This document shows positions 45,268 through 58,400 of a stretch of DNA of 64,000 nt, in pieces. The position numbers and the translations under genes were made by a program. The stretch comes from Dama dama (Eukaryota > Chordata > Mammalia > Artiodactyla > Cervidae), in contig NC_083710.1 in assembly GCF_033118175.1 (NCBI RefSeq), positions 43,555,501-43,619,500 of the forward strand, written 5' to 3'. A model generated the notes under the pieces. It saw nothing but the letters and a program-made list of their open reading frames with translations, was not told the DNA's origin and searched no databases. Every line of letters starts with the position of its first letter. Position 1 is the stretch's first letter.

Positions 45268-45490
45268 GGGCTTCCTAGTTGGCACTAGCAGTAAAGAACC
45301 CACCTGCCAATGCAGGAGACATAAGAGATGCGGATTTGATCCTTGGGTCAGGCAGATCCCCTGAAGAAGGGAATGGCTACCTACTCCAGTATTCTTGCTT
45401 GGAGAATCCCACGGACAGAGGAGCTTAGAGGGCTGCAGTCCATAAGGTCACAAAGATTCAGACATGACTGAAGGGACTTGGAAAGCATGC
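45268..45490 (+). mobile_element. Bov-tA SINE fused to the preceding Bov-A
   Basis: The head GGGCTTCCTAGTTGGC begins exactly where the Bov-A tail stops. Body (CCTACTCCAGTATTCTTGC) and tail (AGGTCACAAAGATTCAGACA) are complete. Compared with other copies it carries an extra AGACATAAGAGATG segment in the head. Confidence 0.9.
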
Positions 45491-46344
45491 ATGAAGAGTC
45501 AGGGACTGATACTTGCAAACCAAATCATATTCAGGTAAAAATGTCAGGAAGAAGACTGGTTGGTAATCTATTTAAATCAAATCTTGTCTATTGAAATTTC
45601 AACCATAAATTCAATGAATGCACCAGAATATCTATCACTATTTCCTCAGTCTGCTTTCTCAAGTGCAATTTTGTAGGTCAAAAGTTTGGGGTAATCCTCT
45701 TGCCTCCATCATAAAGATGAAAATATAACATGAATTATCTTTAGTGATAAAGAACAGTTACCAAAATAGAGATGATTCAACTCTTGCACAGTGAGCTATG
45801 TTGTAATGGAAATTGGCTTTCAGGTGCTGTGACATGTTATTTTCTAATACATTTAGAACATTTAACCTATCCATGTTTTTTTCAGCTCTGTCTGCAACAG
45901 TGAGAGGTAGTGCTATTGTTACAGATTCTGCTAAAGCTACTTATGTGCTATTAATATACAGGAATAAAATGGAATTCTTTCTTCTCTGGTGGTCTCTTCC
46001 AGATATTCAAACTCAACTTGGCCTAAAAATGTCATCAACCACATGGATTATTTGATTTTCTTTGTCCATAATTGATTACTTGGCTTTTACTAAAAAGTAC
46101 AACTTAAAAATGCCTAAAAAAGAGAGAAAATCTGATCAATTCCATGTCAAAAATTCCTAAAATTTTCTGAAACTGAAAGGAATGTCCATAAACAACCTAA
46201 TTCCAGTCTTATTTTCAGTGATCAAGCATAGATCATATAGTAAAGAAAAATGAAATTTTCTATGAGAGAGAGAGAAAGAAATTGCAAATCCATTTTACTA
46301 ATAACTCAATGGAAAATGCCTAAACTTATTTTTATATGAAGTGG
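45491..46344. other. Unique DNA without recognised feature
   Basis: No gene or repeat was recognised. A short GA-rich tract lies near 46264-46279. Confidence 0.5.
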
Positions 46345-46525
46345 CCTTGAAGCCTACCTTTACCATTTGAGAGATTCTGAGCAAAGTACTCTGACTTATT
46401 GAGCCTTAGTATCATCCTCTAAAAAATGATGGAAATACACATGCTCTTTTCATTGAGCATTGTGAAGATCACATGGTCTGATGTATTCATGTTTAACATA
46501 TTGTGTGCACATCATGAGCACTCAA
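46345..46525 (-). mobile_element. MIR SINE, antisense
   Basis: GAGCAAAGTACTCTGACTTA, TGAGCCTTAGTATCATCCTC, TAAAAAATGATGGAAATAC, then TGAGCATTGTGAAGATCAC and ATGAGCACTCAAAATGG follow the antisense MIR order. Confidence 0.65.
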
Positions 46526-48307
46526 AATGGTTCCCATCATTTAAGCATGTCATATAAATTGCATGAACTGTTTAAAACATGGTTAGGAAGATTTTCATGT
46601 GGCCATGCTTTACTTACAGTCCATGACACTTGTTGACCTAAAGTACTGAACTTAATGGTAATCTCTTAAAATATCTTTGAAAATAGCTAGTATAAATCAA
46701 AGTAACTAAATACTTTGACCAAATCATGCAAATTCTCCCAGGAAAGAAAATGGAAACAATTATGATTTAAAGTAAATTAATACAAACCAATATCAACAAT
46801 ATGAATATCTATTTGATTGAGGACATGGATTTCCCATAGTGAGAATCCAAATCATTGATACCTGTATGAGGAAGGAGATGCCACTCTCTCACCACCCCAC
46901 TCCCAGTTTTCAAGGGCAAATCTCTAGACAGTGCTATCACATGTGCATCTTCTTCTGCCCCCACATCTGCCTTCTCCCATTTTGCATTAGCCCTGATGGG
47001 TTCTGTCAAATCACACAAGTAATAACATAACCATCTGAAACATTAACAGAAGACTTTCTTCTGACATCAGCTGTCACACTATGTGTGAATTAAATTTGCT
47101 CCATTAAAACAATTTGGTTTTGTTCTGACTGTTCAATGTTGCCATTCAAATCTGTGAGCAGTCTTACTGCCTCTTCACCACTATTAACAAGTCTTAATCG
47201 TTCAGAGATTCAGCACAGTTGGATATTGCAAACAGAGCAAATTCCCCATTTGATTCCAGCACAGAATTTACCAATGAAACTAGCAGAGTGTTCATATGAA
47301 ATTCTCTAACTTCATCTCCTTTTCTCCCAATTCTCTGTGAAAAAAAAAAGCAACTATATAGGAGATTATTTGTGGCTGTTATTTCTTGAATTTGCAGTGG
47401 CTGTTAATATCCAGTATTATCAAGAATTTGAACAGATCCCAAACATGTGATTCTTACTTTAAAATTAAAACTGTCCTACCATCCTGAAAATCAGCAGTTT
47501 TGCTTCTCAAAGTGTATGACTAGTACATCTGGTTACCCAATCCAGTGGGGAGGAAATCACTATAATAGGTTCAGGATGTACATAGCATGACATCTGCTCT
47601 CCAGTACCCATCTGACTCTGAATATGAGCCCTTCAAATAAGTAATCAAGCTTTCATTAACTCTAAAGTAGTTCCCACATTTGGTCACAGATAATAAACAG
47701 TTAACAGCTAAGTCAACTGACTCATTTTCAAGTAGCCTTTGTTAGTTTTGTGACAAGGTTGAATATTTTTCGTTATCTTAAATACCGCATTCATCAGGTA
47801 ATTCATCAGCTGATTTCCCTTCTGCTATTGGAAATGCTATTTTCCCCAGGGCCTTATGTTTTTAAAAACAACACTATTCTTCAGGTTTAAAAAAGGGTTA
47901 AATCATAAAAGAACATGCTTGCTAATGTCAATGGCTAGTGATTTATGACAAGAGCACTTTTATTCAATTATTGTCTGAAAGACTAAATGTACCTCCTGGG
48001 GTCCAGAATTTAGTCACATAAAGTGTCTGGCTCACATTGCCAGAACTGATCATTAATTATGAGGACCACAGGTGGCAACCCATGTATATCTTAGCTTTTT
48101 CTGAAAATGTGCAGCATGAGAGCTATTAGAGGTAAAAGTCCACTGGTGGAAGAATGGGAGAAAATATTGCAAAATGATGTATCCTTTAAAGTATCTAAGT
48201 CAAACTCTGATTTAGAAATCAGAAAACCCAAGGGAATCATACTGACATGCACATACACCTGGTATGTAGCTGCTTCCAGTCCAGGGTTCAGCCCTCTCTA
48301 TTCTAGG
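46526..48307. other. Unique DNA without recognised feature
   Basis: No gene or firm repeat was recognised in 1.8 kb. Overlapping small frames on both strands (about 46809-47030) show no domain. Confidence 0.5.
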
Positions 48308-48460
48308 TAGGGTCTTCTCAACACTGAGAGCACATTATGATCATTTTCAGTGCCTTTTAAAAATAATTTTGGATTTATATCCACAAACAGATATAATTGA
48401 TCTGGAGGGGAGCCTTTAACTGGTGTTTCTTAAAAGCTCCCAGGTAATTCCAATGTGGCT
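48308..48460 (+). mobile_element. MER5-like hAT (Charlie) DNA transposon relic
   Basis: GGTCTTCTCAACACTGAGAG ... TTCAGTGCCTTTTAAAAATA, then TTTCTTAAAAGCTCCCAGGT resembles the MER5A layout (…TTCTCAAAC…, …TTAAAA…, …AAGTTCCCAGGTGAT…). Non-coding and much decayed; recognised from memory. Confidence 0.5.
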
Positions 48461-49127
48461 TCTCCATTGATGTTTGTTGTAACATCAGAAGAAACACTTC
48501 TCTTAGGATCAGAGACAGTTTGTTCTTATTTTGAGAAATGCATTCTCTCCACACCATGGGTAGTGGGTAGTACATTTCTTCTGTCTTCATCACTGGAAAA
48601 CTTAAAAGTCTGGTGTACAGTGAAAGGTATTTGCATGGACCTTCAAGGGCATAAATTCTCTTCTGATTCAAGAATCAAAAAATCATTCTTTTCTGATTCA
48701 GTGAATGGTAGCGCCATTCAGTTCTATGGCACTGCCTTTTCTTTCTTTGGTATTTTTTCCGTGTATGTAATACATATTAATTGATGTTTTCAGTTTTGTT
48801 AGGAGTTACCTTTCTGGTACAGCACAAAATATAAGGAACTAGATCCTAAACAATGGAGAAAGAAGAAGACAAATATATGATTAAAAGTCATGAGAGGCCT
48901 ACAGAAACAATGTCTTTATATATCTTGCTTGAAATTCCACAAACCCTTTAACATGGACAATAAAGAAAGAAAGACAAGAGCAAATCTGAAACAGGAATGG
49001 TGGGCTAAGTGTTAAGAGTGAATGAGAAAAGGGAAAAAAAAGTATTGGAAGGCAGAGATATGAAAGTTGAGTAGTGGTTACAAGGAAGCTGGGGAGGCAG
49101 AGGGGTGTGTCAGTTTGGGATGATGTA

Positions 49128-49971
49128 GGCTGGATGAAGCATAAGCTGGAATCAAGATTGCCAGGAGAATATCAATAACCCGATCACCTCAGATATGCAG
49201 ATGACATCACCTTTGTGGCAGAAAACAAAGAGGAACTAAACAGCCTCTTGATGAAGGTGAAACAGGAAAGTGAAAAATCTGGCTTGAAACTCAACGTTCA
49301 GAAAACTAAGATCATAGCATCCAGTCCCATCACTTCATGGCAAATAGATGGGGAAACAATGGAAACAGTGACAGGCTTTCTTTTCTTGGGCTCCAAAGTC
49401 ACTGCAGATGGTGACTGCAGCCATGAGATTAAAAGACACTTGCTCTTTGGAAGAATGACTAAGACAAACCTAAAGAGCCTATTAAAAAGCAAAGACATTA
49501 CTTTGTCGACAAAGGTCCGTCCATCTAGTCAAAGCTGTGGTTTTTCCAGTAGTCATGTATGGATGTGAGAGTTGAACCACGAAGTGGCTGGGCACTGAAG
49601 AATTGATGCTTTTGAAATGTAGTGTTGGAGAAGACTCTTGAGAGTCCCTTGGACCACAAAGAGATCAAACCAGTCAATCCTAAAACAAATCATTCCTGAA
49701 TATTCATTGGAAGGACTGATGCTGAAGATGATGCTCCAATACTTTGGCCATCTGATACGAAGAGCTGACATTAAAAAGACCCTGATGCTGGGAGACATTG
49801 AAGGCAGGAGGAGAAGGGGATGACAGAGAATGAGATGGTTGGATGGCATCACTGACTCAGTAGATACAAATTTGAACAGGCTCCAGGAGATGGTGAAGGA
49901 CAAGAAGGCCTGGCGTGCTGCAGACCATGGGGTCACCAAGAGTTGGACATGAATGAGCAACTGAACAACAA
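49128..49971 (+). mobile_element. BovB LINE, 5'-truncated, older tail type
   Basis: It runs from just upstream of the RT catalytic box (GGCTGGATGAAGCATAAGC) to the tail GAGCAACTGAACAACAAGG. The tail is the AACAACAA type, as at 24760. An 8-bp insertion (CGATCACC) lies directly before the catalytic box. TSD not found. Confidence 0.9.
49194..49568 (+). pseudogene. BovB ORF2 fragment: RT catalytic box and thumb region
   Basis: The frame includes the YADD box at 49194-49205, then AENKEELNSLLMKVKQESEK, IIASSPITSWQIDGETMETV, VTADGDCSHEIKR and SKDITLSTKVR. A four-base duplication (GTCC repeated near 49516-49523) shifts the frame after TKVR, so the following residues are not BovB-like and a stop ends it at 49568. 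The 8-bp insertion upstream breaks the frame on the other side. The C-terminal part continues in another frame (49638-49823, VPWTTKRSNQS...). No functional protein can result. Confidence 0.85.
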
Positions 49972-51008
49972 GGGTAACCGTAATTCTGAATCTCAACATC
50001 ATGATATAACACCTTTATTGTTCCTTATTTTCTGGCAACACCAATTTGGAGCCCCATCTGCCTCAATAACTCCTTATTTACAAAATGCCCGTATTTTTAG
50101 TAGCTGAAAGACTTGCCTCTGCACCATCAATAAATGTGGGATTTAACATTTTATGTGAAGCAATTTTAGAAAAAACCTAAATGCACTTTGGATCAGAAAA
50201 TGCTGTGGTGGTATTGGTGACTGATATTTTATGTTACCATTAAATTGAATAAACAAAGTCGCTGATGTGAAAGCCTAGGGAAATATATGTAAATATCAAA
50301 ATATGTTCATTTGACTCCAAGATGTGGACAGTTAATCCCATTCATCCCCTTGTTTTGATACTATTCATTTCAAGAAAATCAAACAGAATTAAACTTTTGT
50401 ATGGTCTAGAAAATGTATAAGTTTTAATAAACTTTTATGTAGTTCCATTTATCTATATTAATTGCCTCAGTGAAGATCCTACATTGATTCAATACGGAAA
50501 TAAAATTGCTTCAAAGACCTAGAAAAAGTGCTCTAACTGATTCTATACAAAAAATAAAATTTCAATAATTACGGCTAATATTTCATTGTGATTTTGTGGC
50601 TTTTAAAACAACTACAGTTTCAATGGCCCCATTTATACTTGGTATTTGAACTTTTAATAAAAATTAAGGTGACAGACTAATTCACTTATCTCCACCTAGC
50701 AGTTAAGAGTGTTTGGCAGTGTGTGCTCAAGGAAAATAAGCATAATGAACATTGTTACATAATGAACGTTGAAAACATAAGCTTTGATATTGCAGAGTGA
50801 TATTAAGAAAACATAAAGTTTAAATATTAAAAATTACTGGATGCTAGAATATTTGTTTGGCTTCTGAAATGAATCCCTGTAAATTTTAGAAATGATTGAT
50901 AAATGTTATGACAGCAAATGAAATAAAGAAAAAAAGACATTGAAGAATTAGACTCATTTTCCTTAAAATATATATTAAATACATTGAAATAAAGTTGTTT
51001 CATCAACT
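49972..51008. other. AT-rich DNA without recognised feature
   Basis: No gene or repeat was recognised between the two BovB insertions. Confidence 0.5.
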
Positions 51009-51015
51009 ACATCAT

Positions 51016-51296
51016 TAAAGGAAATCAACCATGATTATTCATTGGAAAGACTGATGCTGAAGCTGAAGCTCCAGTACTTTGACCACCTAATGCGAAGATC
51101 TGCCTCATTGGAAAAGACTGAAGGCAGGAGAAGAAGGGGATAGCAAGGGACCAGATGGTTGGATGGCATCACCCAGGTAATGAACATGAGTTTGAGCAAA
51201 CTCTGGGAGATAGTGAAATACAGAGAAGCCTGGTGTGCTGCCGTCCATGGGGCCGCAGAGAGGCGGACACCACTTAGCAACTGAACAGCGACAGCA
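51016..51296 (+). mobile_element. BovB 3' fragment with probable 7-bp TSD
   Basis: The last part of BovB (ATTCATTGGAAAGACTGATG to TTAGCAACTGAACAGCG), older tail type. ACATCAT occurs at 51009-51015 and 51297-51303. The C-terminal ORF2 region is broken by deletions (the CCTGATGCTGGGAA segment is missing near 51118). Confidence 0.85.
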
Positions 51297-51389
51297 ACAT
51301 CATGTGTCATGGACAGTAAAGGACTATATTATACTTATTTTAATAATGCATATTTACAGAATTCTACTCCTTATACATTTCTACAGATG

Positions 51390-51470
51390 TCCCCATCTGA
51401 GCTTCAGAACAGTCCTGTGAGGTAGACATAGGATTTATCATTAAGGAATCTAAGACTTAGAGTTTTAAGA
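51390..51470 (+). mobile_element. MIR fragment
   Basis: AACAGTCCTGTGAGGTAGAC followed by ATTTATCATTAAGGAATCTA and AGACTTAGAG is MIR-like. Short and diverged. Confidence 0.5.
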
Positions 51471-53239
51471 TACAAAAATTAAACCAGATTAATTTTGATC
51501 AGCTCAGTGTTTGAACAGTTTGTGTAGTGTTCCTTCCCATAGTTATTTGAAAAATGTTTCTGGTCACACCGACTTCATAATGCAGATGTTTATAAAACAA
51601 AGTAAAAATACACTTAGTATAAACACATCTAGCATAATCTATGTCTGTAGTATTTCAATTGGAAAAAGCAGGAGAGCTCTCTGAGGTTTTCCTTCTTATT
51701 GGGCTTACAGCTTTAGGAAAGTCACAGAAGATTTAGTAAGAAGGGAAAGAAGGGTACACTCCTGGTCAGAGAGAGTAACCGACTACTGGGAAAGGAGTGG
51801 TTATGAAAGGAGTGAGACATGTCATATACACATCCCTTCCTCAGGGGCAGCATTCCAACTGAAGTCCTAGTCAATGTAAACCAATTTAAAAGTATTATGG
51901 CAGTTACATGCTTCAGGTAGGCTATGAAAGGGAAACAGAAGAAGAAATTCATCCTTCCAGATAATTAGGTGAGTCCTATGCATTATGCACCTTTATATTT
52001 TGCGACAGTGAACACTGCCAGACACACTACTCACTTCTTCCCTTGAGGAAATAGGCCTATATCTCCATGAAGGGCAGTAGTAACGATCACAGAGGAACTC
52101 CTTTAGTCTCTAAGAAAGGCAAATGGGTGCATTTTAGGAGTTTTCTAACATAAAAATGTCTAAAGAGAAAACTCAAATAGAACTTTTGAGAGTAATAATT
52201 CCAATTCCAATTTTTCCACACAATTTCCAAAAGAGACTTTTAATTTATTCTAATGGCAGCAGTCTTATTTGCTAGGGAACAAACTCAGGATGAAAATGTT
52301 TTTAAAATGAAGGACAAAGAAGGTGCTACAATTAAAAAAATTGTAGAAATTTTAAGTAACTGTCTCTTAGGAACAATGATCTTGTTTTCCATCCTAATTA
52401 ACAGTGTTCATGAGAGCAGAAGAGCCTGGCTGTAAATAATATCCTATTATCGGTGTTATTATTACTAAACTGAAGAAAATATGGTCCAAATAAAGAACTA
52501 GTGTTGATTAATCTTGAACTACCTCAGTTAATTAGCAAAACATTCATACATTTTATAAAATATTCATTCTAGGAAATATCTATAGTTCTGGGAACAAGTA
52601 CACAAATTAAATGTGTAAAACATTAGACACTTGCTATATAGCAAACTGACATTGAGAGAGTAAAAGTGTCAAGGCTCCTAAATCCCTGTATGAAAGACTT
52701 ATCATTCACTGTAAAAGAAGGCTAATAGTGTGTCCAGAGAGTACTTGGTCCAGCAAACCCAATGCTCCTTAGGATTCACTCCACTGACATTTTAACATTG
52801 TTGATGGAAGGTGGGTGTGGTATGCACTGGGGAGGACACGCAGATGGTCCTCACTTCCCTTATACAAAAACAGGATGAAGTGGGAACTGCTGTCTGTGTT
52901 TGCATACTTCCAACTAAAACCCTCTCATGTTCATCAGTTATTTAAATCCCATCTGTCACTTTGACCCCCTTAATTCCTAAAAAAAATGTTTTCTCTACAC
53001 ATTCAACTTCATGAACTGTTCTATTCCACAAGTGGATCTATAGATTGAATTGAGAGATGACGGTGTTCATAGAGTTTCAGATTCCCTGTTTTCTTTGGTG
53101 ATTGAAATTAAAATCACAGTAAAATGAAAGTTCTGTTAAATCAAATATTCATTAGTCTCCCTAACTGGTTTAAAAGGGAAAATCTGTTCCATACGATTAC
53201 ACAATTCAATGATGATAGTCAAAAAATATCCACCCCAGT
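51471..53239. other. Unique DNA without recognised feature
   Basis: No gene or repeat was recognised. Small frames at 51722-51952 (minus) and 52253-52435 (plus) show no family resemblance. Confidence 0.5.
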
Positions 53240-53248
53240 ATGCACTGC

Positions 53249-53527
53249 CAGAGAAGGCAACGGCACCCCACTCCAGTCCTCTTGCCTGGAAAATCCCATG
53301 GACGGAGGAGCCTGGTAGGCTGCAGTCCATGGGGTCACTAAGAGTCGGACACGACTGAACAACTTCACTTTCACTTTTCACTTTCATGCATTGGAGAAGG
53401 AAATGGCAACCCACTCCAGTGTTCTTGCCTGGAGAATCCCAGGGACGGGGGAGCCTGGTGGGCTGCCATCTATGGGGTCGCACAGAGTCGGACACGGCTG
53501 AAGCGACTTAGCAGCAGCAGCAGCAGC
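53249..53527 (+). mobile_element. Bov-A2 dimeric SINE with (AGC)n tail and TSD
   Basis: Full dimer: first unit from AGAGAAGGCAACGGCACCCC, linker CACTTTCACTTTTCACTTTC, second unit, then (AGC)n at 53509-53527. ATGCACTGC is repeated at 53240-53248 and 53528-53536. The 119-codon antisense frame is a SINE by-product. Confidence 0.95.
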
Positions 53528-55647
53528 ATGCACTGCATGATGGCTGTCCAATGTTCTCTTTGAATGACTGTCTAGATATTAGTAACAAACACCAAAGAAA
53601 CAGAATTATTCAAGAACTCACTATTTGATCTTAATAAGACACTTATAAATGAAGTGCCTCTCTATTAAGATTCTTAGGTTTCTTCCAAGTATTCTGAATT
53701 GATTATTTTCACCTCATCACATTTTTTTGTTCTTTCTTTTTCATACATGATAGGAATGTTGAGAGATTTAAGGCACCTCATTTAGTACCACAGAAACTCG
53801 AGTCTTAATTAAGATAAAATATGATTTCTCAATAACAAGACTGTTCATGCCTTATAGAAAAGAATATCTTATCCTATTAACTTATTATCATTCACATTAC
53901 CGTTTATGCTATAGGCTTTAGAGTATAAAATAGTAGCCTACACAAAGAATGCCTTCTGAAATTTCAGTCAAACACTGAAATATGCATCCCATAACTTTTC
54001 AAATCCAGAAATGAGTAACAGGAGTCTTTTATGGATAGAGACTAAGAGAAGCATTAATATAAACTAGACCAGTTCAAAGTCAAATTACTACTTGATGGTT
54101 ACAGCACTATTTTTATAGAATATAAAATATACTAGTATAATGAATGAAAAGTCTTTCTAAGGTATTTAGAAAGTCACTTCAATGACGTTGCTCAAACTTC
54201 AGAAGAGATGATATACCTGTCAATAAAATGACACCAAAATCATATTTTATAAGGATTTTATATTAACATGTGCTTTTGAAGAATGACATTATATGGTCTT
54301 CATCTATAATCAGAAACTCTTTTGCTCTTAACTTGCAAGGCAATAAGTTTAAGAATTAATATTGTCTGCTATAAAGCTGGCTTGCCTTTAATCTTCAGAT
54401 TTAATAGTTCTTTTTGCTGAATGTTTTAGGCAGGTAATTGAGGAAATAGTCCACGTTCCATCTCAGTCAACATAAAATGACATTGGAGTGTCTTCAAATG
54501 TTTCCAGGAAATTCATGCTAAACAGTCTCTCTGTTATGTTTGATATTGAATAACAGCAGAAATCCAGGTATTTAATGAAGACTTTCCTAAGATTCTATGT
54601 AATGAAGCTATATGCTCATGATAACTCAGTTTATAACTAAGATGTTACAAAACTAATCGTACATACAATCCATATAAATTAATCCGTGAATATATGATGG
54701 TTTATACAATAGAGAATGCTACACGTGCCATATGTTCTTTCATCCAAATGAAATTTCTTACTGTAATTTTGAGGCCAAAACAAACAAAATAAAATAATTG
54801 TCCTTGGTTTTCTCTGATGGGTATTTTGATTCAGGCTTTCTGCCATTATTTATGTCAGTGGAAACCCTGAAAAATCATCTGCTGACTAAATTTTGTAAAG
54901 TGCACAAAAATAGGCATGGAACATCGGAAACCAACAAATGACCCTATCCAAAATAGATCCTTCCAGGAATCTTTGAGACAGTTCACATTTAGAAGCGGCA
55001 GTGGTTACACTGAGGAGTTATGAAAGGGTTCCAATTCTGAAATGCTTTCAGTGCAGTGGATAACTGGCAAATTCTTTCTCTTTTATTAAAAGTACTTGGC
55101 CAGAAAAGCCTATTTCAATCAAAACAAACTTCCACTTAGGACAGACTTTTTTCTAAATATTTTCATAAAGTAAATACTGAAGCTTTATTTTTTTTTTTTT
55201 TAAATCCCTCCTCTCTCTTTTCTGATAGGAAGTGAGATTGCAGTTTGGCCAAGAACAACTGTGATTTTGGTTTTCTAAGTTTTGTTATTCTTTCATGGTT
55301 CTGAATTTTGCTATATAGGTGCCCAGAGGCGAGTGGGAGCATTTTTATTTTTATACATACAAAGTAGATAAACAATGTAGGAAAGAGGCTCTAATGGACC
55401 GTTTCTCTCCTCCCCTCATCTCGCCTACAGCGTTTTGTCTGTTCTGCAAGTATTACAGTTCATCTGAAATGGCTTCGTATATCGTTATTTTTAGACTTAA
55501 CAGTCTTTTTTATTCAATTCCTTATCTTTAACAGCTGATAATAGGATGCTTAAACTTTCTATTAGACCTTCATTTTTTGAATTAGAAATTGAATTTTTGG
55601 ATAAATAAAATGGTTTTATCTTTGCAATTATTCAAATCTACTGATGG

Positions 55648-55686
55648 TATTATATATATATATATATATACATACATATATATATT
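55648..55686. repeat. (TA)n microsatellite
   Basis: TA dinucleotides with a short CATACATA interruption near 55671-55678. Confidence 0.92.
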
Positions 55687-56780
55687 TGAGGTGGGAGTTT
55701 AGCAAGAGGAGAGAATGAGAAAAAGTCCACATCACAAATATAAAAGTGTGATGTGGATCTACTAGGATAGCAGTGACACACTTTTTGGTCACATCCAACT
55801 ACACAGTCTGTGCTGTTCCTCGGGGTGAGGGTGGCAGGTTCAGGATGCTTGCTTTACTTTAAAGGGACCTCATTCATTGGCTAATGTTCACGTCTGTGTC
55901 AATAAGCTTGAAGAGAGAGCCACATCCAGTGTTTTTTAATCAAAAGGAATAACTGTGATCAAACGCTTTTGCAAGAAAGCAAGGACATTTGGGGTCTATT
56001 CCACCATGGCTACCTTTTCAATAGTCAAAACTGTGTTCTCATGTTTCAGACGCACATTTACAGAAACTGTCCACTGTTCTTTTTTTTTTTTTCCCCTCAT
56101 TAGGAATTAGAATGCCCTCACAGATGAATTGTTAAGAAATAGCTGGAGTCTGGGCCAGTTCTCCTGTGTTTTGGTCTGTGGTCTCAGTCAAAGTGCTTCA
56201 TCGTTCCCCACCAACCCCTGCACACCATTCCCCTGCTCCCCCCAGTTGAGTATGCATTACATGCAGGATATAACTATCATATCCTTAAACAAATGTCCTT
56301 TTCAAAAGTGTAATATAAAACAGACCTAGAAAGTCTGCTGCTATAATGATTTCATGTTTTGCTGATCCTGGTCTTTTCTTCTGAAAGGCTTTTTAGTGGT
56401 CCCCAGTGAAAAGTTGAGATCAGCATTTAAATGCAGGTCTACCTTTTTAACATACTTTAAGTCTTCAGAAGTCACTAAGTCTCAGCGGCTTTGAGAATTT
56501 TTAAGCATATCTAGGATGTTAAAAGTTACCTTCCATGTCTTTTTTTTTTCCCTACAAAATTACATTAATTGGAATTTGTATTTTTCCTCCCCTTTGTGAT
56601 TTGAAGGAAACATACTACCAAATAAGATTTGTTCAAGACCATTTCTTTGTGTGAAACAACTCTCCCTAGACAGTTAGGGACCAATTATAGGAATTTCTTA
56701 TATTCTTTGGATTTTTACAGCTGCTATATGCTGGTTCCTCTCCTAGGTAATAGCAGCATGCACATGTGCAATGAGACACA

Positions 56781-56819
56781 GAAAGAAAAAAAGAGAAAGA
56801 GAGAGAGAGAAGAAAAAAG
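56781..56819. repeat. GA-rich tract
   Basis: Purine-only stretch of GAAA, AGAG and GAGA units. Confidence 0.85.
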
Positions 56820-57754
56820 CAATTATGTTGTTTCTTGTTATATGCAATTACCAGCATTTGGTTAGAATGCCTGTGTGAGTTTTAATTCTAAATGAAAAGA
56901 TTAAGGCAGAAGAAGTCAACATTCTCTTTAAAATTACCACTTTTCTGAATCAATCTACATATTCATTTGCATTTAAAACTTGGCATTTCTTGCTTCAGTC
57001 ATATTTTGCTTCCATGTCCTTTGAAGTCCTTCTCTATTTTCTTTATACTTGTCATAAAGACAGTTTTATTTACCATTAAAAGCCTGAGACAAACTGGTCA
57101 AGGTCTGAAGCTTTCAAGTTCTTAAAAGTTTGCCTCTACAAATTAAATTGCAATAATACAGCCACTGAAAACTGCCCAACAATGAATACAATAAATAGCC
57201 AAGCTCTTTTGATCTTTAAAAAATGTATCATATTAAGTTTTTTTTATTTCTATGATGTAGAACTATTGCAGGACCTTGTCAGTTCTAATTGAGAATGGAA
57301 TTGTCCAAAAAAAAAAAAAAGAAGAAACTTCACATTTTTATTGAGCATCCACTATGTGCTACAACTAGGATAAGGCAAAATTTAAGGAGGTTTTCATCCC
57401 CTGGTTTATGCTCAAAATTGAATACCCAAGTCCTTGCCCTAATCTACTCAGGGCAAAGAGACTTCAACTATTAATACATTTAAAGACCAACTCTGAGCTA
57501 ATAATGTGATCAGGTCTTTTGAAGAAATATTAAGGTGTATAGTTACATGGAAAAAGTCCTCAGACAGAGAGACCTGACCTCCTGGAGTTTGTGATCCTTG
57601 GAAACCTGCCTATCAATGTGAAGACAGTAAGTACAAACTAGCAAGCATATAAATTCCTGTTGCTGACCATTTGAATGGGAATTCTATTTCACTCCCTAGT
57701 CCTGTAATACAGATACATTATTTTTAATACTTCTAAATCTCACTTTATTAATGA

Positions 57755-57930
57755 AATGCATACAATAATAGTGCCCACTTTACAGATGTAATGATGCTAC
57801 ACATATACAATGTATGTACATGTAGATGTTACAATAATATTACATATGTAATAAGGTATCTTATTTTAAATGTAAAGCCCAGTATGCTGTTAGGACTTGA
57901 TAGATGTTGTTATTATGATGATTATCATCA
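57755..57930 (-). mobile_element. MIR-like relic, antisense
   Basis: CAATAATAGTGCCCACTTTA near the start and AAATGTAAAGCCCAGTATGC with TGATAGATGTTGTTATTATG near the end fit the two ends of antisense MIR. The centre is replaced by ACATATAC-type sequence. Confidence 0.5.
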
Positions 57931-58244
57931 TAATTTTTATAAGAAAGGAAGGAAACAAAACTGAACAAAGCATTTACTTTCATACCAAATGAAGGAACAT
58001 TAAAAGGAAAATTAAACTATAAATACTAACAGCCAAGAATTTTTATTTGATTGTTTTATGATTACCTGTTACCCTAAAAAATTGCAAAGAAATTGCAATT
58101 TTACTTCCATGAATAAAATTACTTTAAAAGTTTATCCCCTATAAAAATCTAAGGTTATTCACATGAAAACTAGGTAATGGCATTGAAATAAAAATGCACT
58201 TGTGTAGTGTTTGAACTTTTAAAATTTTGCTTTTAGTTGAGCTC

Positions 58245-58400
58245 TTTCACACAACTTGGCATATTTAGTCTTTCCAAACACTCTGAAGAGTATTTTTATC
58301 CCCATTTTACAGATGAAGAAACAAAGATACAAGGTTACAGAGTTTCTTAGTGGCAGAGGTATCTAATATTCACTTTTGAATTCTATAAATCAGAGTCTTA
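58245..58400 (+). mobile_element. MIR SINE, sense
   Basis: ACTCTGAAGAGTATTTTTAT, CCCCATTTTACAGATGAAGA and ACAGAGTTTCTTAGTGGCAG follow the MIR order. Confidence 0.65.

Larger units (their letters stand above)
53537..57754. other. Repeat-poor unique DNA with simple tracts
   Basis: No gene and no interspersed repeat was recognised in 4.2 kb. Simple sequence: a T-run (55188-55202 region), (TA)n at 55648-55686, a T-run near 56080-56092, a GA-rich tract at 56781-56819 and an A-run at 57307-57320. Open frames of up to 78 codons overlap these tracts. Confidence 0.5.
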
